From an uncultured Oscillospiraceae bacterium (GTDB taxonomy: Bacteria > Bacillota > Clostridia > Oscillospirales > Oscillospiraceae), in NCBI GenBank assembly GCA_934615645.1, contig CAKTTR010000044.1:1-16147 (forward strand): 16,147 nt of DNA. The letters are read 5' to 3'. Every line of letters starts with the position of its first letter. The stretch's first letter is position 1. Of this stretch, positions 12,916-16,147 are shown in pieces. The position numbers were made by a program, and so were the translations under genes. Under the pieces are notes generated by a model. It saw nothing but the letters and a program-made list of their open reading frames with translations, was not told where the DNA came from and ran no database searches.

Positions 12916-13701
12916 TTAATATCCGCGCCAGCAGGATGGCCGCTGCAGCTCGATTGTAATACCATGTGCAGTTTGCATCACAATGTCACGCGTTTTGGTA
13001 AAGGTTTCGATGCTGAGAGGTCCCTTTGACAATCCTACAGCTGCCAAGCCATATTCGCATCTTCCGTTGCGGTCAAAAATTGGCGCGCCGACAGAGCGGG
13101 TTCCGGTCCGCAGCATCTGTGAGGTCGAAAAGCCTTGATTTCGTATCATTAAAAGCTCTTTACGCAGTTCTTCTGCATTATATGCGGGCAGCATCGTGTA
13201 GCTTTTAAACTGACAATTGCGCAGATAGCGTTCCAACTCTGCTTCCGGTAACTGTGCCAAAATACATTTGCCCTGTGCGCACCCGTACATAGGGATCCGC
13301 CCGCCCTGCGGAGAAGAAATGACCACATCATAGTTAGGCTCAACGTTTTTAATCAGTACGATTTCATCTCCACATCGCTTTCCCAGATACATGGATATGC
13401 CATACTGTTCCACGACCCGGTTCATATGGTGCTCTGCGACAGGAAGTATTTCCCACGGCATACTTGCTGCGCAGCCCAGTTCGTATGCATGATGACCCAA
13501 ATAGTATTTGCCGTTTTCCGGATTTTGTGTAACCAGTGAAGAATCCATCAACGTCATCAGCGTAATGTGAATCGAGCTTTTCGCCATTTGCGTAAGCTTT
13601 CCCAGTTCTGCCAGGGAAAGTTCACGCCGTTCTTTCCATAAGACGTCCATCAGCAGCACTGCTTTTTCTACTGCTTGTATACGTTTTCCTTTTTGTTCCA
13701 T
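12916..13701 (-). CDS. IclR-family transcriptional regulator, 261 aa
   Basis: The protein has the usual two-part layout: an N-terminal winged helix-turn-helix (about residues 8-70, with SLAELGKLTQMAKSSIHITL) and a C-terminal ligand-binding domain (about 85-255) with the typical GKCILAQLPEAELERYL and RSVGAPIFDRNGRCEYGLAA segments. Length is standard. IclR regulators bind DNA as dimers or tetramers and respond to a small catabolic substrate. The start at 13701 has AGGAGG upstream. It is transcribed alone, from its own promoter to its own terminator, directly before the methyltransferase genes, so local control of the pathway and probably of itself is the likely role. Ligand unknown. Confidence 0.9.
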   Translation of the reverse strand: MEQKGKRIQAVEKAVLLMDVLWKERRELSLAELGKLTQMAKSSIHITLMTLMDSSLVTQNPENGKYYLGHHAYELGCAASMPWEILPVAEHHMNRVVEQYGISMYLGKRCGDEIVLIKNVEPNYDVVISSPQGGRIPMYGCAQGKCILAQLPEAELERYLRNCQFKSYTMLPAYNAEELRKELLMIRNQGFSTSQMLRTGTRSVGAPIFDRNGRCEYGLAAVGLSKGPLSIETFTKTRDIVMQTAHGITIELQRPSCWRGY

Positions 13702-13789
13702 GCGACCCTCCTATTCCGGTCAGCAGCCAAACTTACCATTTCAGAATGTTCACATGTGTGTTTACGCCACAATGTTAGTATTCATTTGT

Positions 13790-13820
13790 ATTATAACATC
13801 TGTCCCCCTATATATGTCAA
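13790..13820 (-). promoter_or_regulatory. promoter of the IclR-family gene with an unusual spacer
   Basis: Minus strand TTGACA (13815-13820) and TATAAT (13790-13795) both match consensus perfectly but are separated by 19 bases instead of about 17. A nearly palindromic CACATGTG lies at 13751-13758 in the untranslated leader and could be an autoregulatory site. Confidence 0.6.
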
Positions 13821-14127
13821 GCGGGTGAATGGTTGGTTTTTGACATTCCTGAACTGTAGGGCGGGCATGACGTGTTAAGTGTTCCGATAAGAAGCTGGTA
13901 TCGTGAGTCCTGTTTTTTCTGAAATGGGATGTCAGCTGGTTGTTTCTGACCGCTACAGGGCTGACTGACAGGGATATGAGATCTAACAATATGGATATAT
14001 CCAGAACATACACTCTTTCGGGGGAATACCTTAAAGATGTAAACACTTGCGTGTTTTCTCTTGTTGAAGGTGTGACCTTACGAGCACTTGTAGTTAGAGA
14101 GCGACAGGTATCGAATGTACAAGATAA
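13821..14127. other. 307-base stretch without a recognised gene
   Basis: Short open frames occur on both strands (for example plus 13940-14131), but none has a convincing ribosome binding site or protein-like conservation that I can recognise. The stretch separates the minus-strand catabolic block from the plus-strand genes and ends at a membrane-protein remnant. Confidence 0.4.
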
Positions 14128-14286
14128 TTGAAATTCAAGCGGTTGAAGGAAATCTCCAGTATCATCATTACTGCACTTTTGGTTGCTTCAATGTTTTGCT
14201 ATAAGCACTTCGTCAAGAAAAAACTGTCACCAATCTTGCTGATTGTCATTTCGGCAGTAGCGGGTATGTTGGTGTATGGAATATAG
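14128..14286 (+). pseudogene. C-terminal remnant of a membrane protein (possibly chromate-transporter-like)
   Basis: After a TAA at 14125-14127 the frame is open for 52 codons to TAG at 14284-14286. It encodes two hydrophobic segments separated by a basic loop: IIITALLVASMFCYKHF, then VKKKLSPILLIVISAVAGML. This is how several transporter families end, including ChrA-type chromate transporters. That assignment is a guess from appearance. There is no start codon with a ribosome binding site, so it is a remnant, not a working gene. Confidence 0.4.
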
Positions 14287-14318
14287 AATTAGGATCACAA
14301 AATGAGTAAGACCTCATC

Positions 14319-14347
14319 TTGATTTTTCGGCCGATTTTGCGTATAAT
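14319..14347 (+). promoter_or_regulatory. sigma-A type promoter, plus strand
   Basis: TTGATT (14319-14324), exactly 17 bases, then perfect TATAAT (14342-14347). No gene begins for about 380 bases downstream, and a terminator intervenes at 14633-14673. Confidence 0.6.
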
Positions 14348-14632
14348 ATTATCGTTAGGGTGACAACCATCTGAAACAACTGTTATGACCATCCCACGGT
14401 GATTTATCACCGCTGATAAGATTTTGATAAGCATCCATCGTACAGCTAAGACAATATGGGTAATCAAAATAATCAGAACAGCAGGTGCAATATCTTATAA
14501 ACAAAATTGTTTAAGATGCAAGTCCCTGCAACGAATGGGAGTGAGTTGAACGGCGAAAAAGCCAGCAGTTCGGCAGGATTGCGGCACTGCAGGCAGCCTT
14601 TTGGTCGCAAATGGATGACCAGATAAAAAACG
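14348..14632 (+). other. untranslated, hairpin-containing transcript region
   Basis: Between the promoter at 14319 and the terminator at 14633 there is no convincing ORF. There are several inverted repeats: CGGTGA-TTTA-TCACCG (14397-14412), an AT-rich hairpin near 14491-14516, and GCCAGCAG with CTGCAGGC near 14560-14595. It could be a small RNA or a regulatory leader for the acetyltransferase gene. I cannot assign it to a known class. Confidence 0.35.
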
Positions 14633-14673
14633 AAGCCCTTAGCTGTGGGTCAAACGCATGGCTAAGGGCTTTT
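14633..14673 (+). terminator. hairpin terminator before the GNAT gene
   Basis: AAGCCCTTAGC (14633-14643) and GCTAAGGGCTT (14661-14671) form a perfect 11-bp stem with a 17-base loop, followed by a short T-run. On the minus strand the same stem is followed by CG and six T, so it may work in both directions. Confidence 0.7.
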
Positions 14674-14726
14674 GCCGTTATGATTTTCGGAGCGAGGAAA
14701 GAGAAAAATCGGAATGGAGCGGGGAG

Positions 14727-15209
14727 ATGGAGCTTCGTGCATTATCCAAAAACTATGCGGTGCGGGCATTGGACAGCAAGGATCTGGATAGAATTTTTGC
14801 GTTGAGCTGCAAAAACGAACTTTACTATCAATATCATCCGCCCTTTGTGACACGGGAGAGTATTATTGAGGATATGAAGGCGTTGCCGCCTGGAAAAACT
14901 TACGAGGATAAATATTACATTGGCTTTTTTGAAGGCGATGTTCTGGTTGCAATGATGGACCTGATCTTGGGGTATCCGTCAGACGAAATTGCGTTCATTG
15001 GCCTGTTTATGACCAATGTGCAGTACCAGAACAAGGGCGTTGGCTCCCAGGTGATCCGAGAGGTTTGTGACGAGTTAAAACAATTGGGCTATCAGAAGGT
15101 ACGCCTTGGGGTCGATAAGGGGAATCCCCAGAGCCATGCGTTCTGAAAAAAGAATGGGTTTTTTCAGATCGCGGAAACGCAGTACCATGTGATGGAATTG
15201 GCGTTATAG
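14727..15209 (+). pseudogene. GNAT-family N-acetyltransferase, interrupted by an in-frame TGA
   Basis: I chose ATG 14727 because GGAG stands seven bases upstream; an earlier in-frame ATG at 14658 lies inside the terminator stem. The GNAT acetyl-CoA binding motif is present (NVQYQNKGVGSQVI; Q101-x-x-G-x-G), preceded by the usual beta strand IAFIGLFMTN. TGA at 15144-15146 stops the frame after GNPQSHAF. Read through, the same frame gives KKNGFFQIAETQYHVMEL and ends at TAG 15207-15209. GNAT proteins normally have AFWKKNGF here, so TGA replaces a TGG Trp codon. Without the last 21 residues the final strand of the fold is missing, so activity is doubtful. Substrate unknown. Confidence 0.75.
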
Positions 15210-15383
15210 ATTTTTCGCGTTTGTGTGGCGGGAAAGCGGAATAAGCTGGACCCTGAACCGCCAAGCATCGCTGCGCGGTTGAATTCTAAGGCTGGTTGTG
15301 GTATCATGATTACAGAGCCTTTCAGCTCGCGGCTTCAAGGATCAAGTGGGAATATGCTTTTATCAGAAAGGAGAAAGACGACA

Positions 15384-15770
15384 ATGGCTGTGAATTTTAA
15401 TCAGAATTCGGCATGGAATCTAAAGCCCATCAGTGTGGACGCTGTTCGGGAGGAAGTGAATGGGCTGCTGATTGACGGAGAAAAAGTGGAAATGGCGTTC
15501 CAAACTGTTCGCGATCAACTGATTTTCACAAATAAGCGAATCATCTCTGTTGATGTTCAGGGAATCACAGGAAAGCGAAAGTCTTTCAGCACAATGCCGT
15601 ATTCCAAAATCCAGTATTTTTCGATTCAAACACCTGGGTTTGCGGAAATTATTCCGGACTCTGAGCTGTTCATTATGTTTTCCAACACATTTACAGCAAA
15701 ATTTGAATTCAAGGGAAATGTAGACATTGGTAAGATCGGGCGCATGATCTCTGCGTATGTTCTGAAGTGA
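15384..15770 (+). CDS. bacterial PH-domain protein, 128 aa
   Basis: ATG 15384 follows AAAGGAG with a 10-base spacer; in-frame codons upstream (from 15225) look non-coding. The protein is a single small domain of the bacterial pleckstrin-homology type (bPH_1 family): an early glycine-rich turn (LLIDGEKVEMAFQTVRDQLI), the hallmark FTNKRIISVDVQG and TGKRKSFSTMPYSKI, alternating beta strands, and a closing helix (DIGKIGRMISAYVL). No signal peptide or membrane segment. Such proteins are widespread stand-alone genes of unknown function. It does not appear linked to the catabolic block. Confidence 0.82.
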   Translation: MAVNFNQNSAWNLKPISVDAVREEVNGLLIDGEKVEMAFQTVRDQLIFTNKRIISVDVQGITGKRKSFSTMPYSKIQYFSIQTPGFAEIIPDSELFIMFSNTFTAKFEFKGNVDIGKIGRMISAYVLK

Positions 15771-15858
15771 TTTGTTTTCCTGGATTACAGAAACAAAACG
15801 AAAGCCAGGGGCCGCGCCGGTTTTTAGGGGGCGGTTCTTGTGTAGGTAGAGAGAAGAA

Positions 15859-16147
15859 ATGAAACGGACCACACGGATGACGCGGACGACGCGGGATATG
15901 ACACATGGGCGGCCTTGGCGGCTGATTATGGGGTTTGCGCTGCCGGTGCTGCTGAGCCAGATCTTTCAGCAGCTTTATAATACGGCCGATACGCTCATCG
16001 TCGGGCGGTTTTTGGGCGACGAGGCGCTGGCTGCCGTCAGCTCGTCCGGGGCGCTGATCTTTTTGCTCGTCAGCTTTTTTGAGGGGCTGACGCTGGGCGC
16101 GGGGGTGGTGATCTCCAACTGCTTCGGCGCAAAGGACACGGCGCGGG
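15859..16147 (+). CDS. MATE-family efflux transporter, N-terminal part (cut by window edge)
   Basis: The frame from ATG 15859 stays open to the window end (96 codons). After a basic, Thr-rich leader, MTHGRPWRLIMGFALPVLL and QIFQQLYNTADTLIVGRFLG are the characteristic first membrane span and loop of MATE multidrug/Na+ antiporters, followed by ALAAVSSSGALIFLL. A second start at ATG 15898 (MTHGRP) matches the usual beginning of the family and may be the real one. Base composition is visibly more GC-rich than in the two genes before it. Confidence 0.9.
   Translation, partial: MKRTTRMTRTTRDMTHGRPWRLIMGFALPVLLSQIFQQLYNTADTLIVGRFLGDEALAAVSSSGALIFLLVSFFEGLTLGAGVVISNCFGAKDTAR

Noticed and set aside
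14500..14600. Group II intron or cobalamin-riboswitch remnant (GATGCAAGTCCCTGCAACG)
   Set aside because: Only a short look-alike phrase. No domain V hairpin, no reverse transcriptase and no complete B12-box were found.

Overview
This window looks like accessory chromosome of an anaerobic gut-type Clostridia member, with Oscillospiraceae or Lachnospiraceae as the best guess. The clues are AGGAGG ribosome binding sites, a T-box leader, small Firmicutes mobile-element genes, a corrinoid methyltransferase and a molybdenum hydroxylase. No rRNA, tRNA, CRISPR array or intact insertion sequence was seen.

Left part, about 1-2475, plus strand: the end of a conjugative or integrative element (a gene tail, a 37-aa ORF and two small overlapping genes ending in a terminator). 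Next come a T-box leader whose gene is now only a 27-codon stub, a 169-aa Cys-rich mobile-element protein, and the tail of a surface protein that has lost its 5' end. Positions 2476-2880 hold only a decayed minus-strand gene tail and a terminator. This part reads as a scrapyard of recombination junctions.

Central part, about 2784-13820, all minus strand, is the heart of the window. In transcription order: an IclR regulator; an MtmB-family (monomethylamine methyltransferase type) protein with Met instead of pyrrolysine at residue 202, and its corrinoid protein; a BMP-family purine/nucleoside-binding lipoprotein; then a tightly packed operon for a three-subunit xanthine dehydrogenase-type molybdenum hydroxylase (molybdopterin, 2Fe-2S and FAD subunits), a MocA-like nucleotidyltransferase that would finish its cofactor, and an NCS2 purine permease. 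The operon ends in a perfect 12-bp hairpin terminator. Leaders upstream of both the lipoprotein gene and the hydroxylase operon carry copies of one repeated, inverted-repeat-enclosed element (three copies in all), which ties the two units together.

The simplest reading is import of an N-methylated purine (or related N-methyl heterocycle), corrinoid-dependent demethylation, and hydroxylation of the ring. The gene families are clear. The substrate and the idea of one pathway are inference. The corrinoid activase and the final methyl-transfer enzyme are not in the window.

Right part, about 13821-16147, plus strand: a membrane-protein tail remnant, a promoter with a roughly 280-nt untranslated stretch ending in a terminator, a GNAT acetyltransferase interrupted by TGA where Trp is expected, a small PH-domain protein, and the start of a GC-rich MATE efflux gene cut by the window edge.
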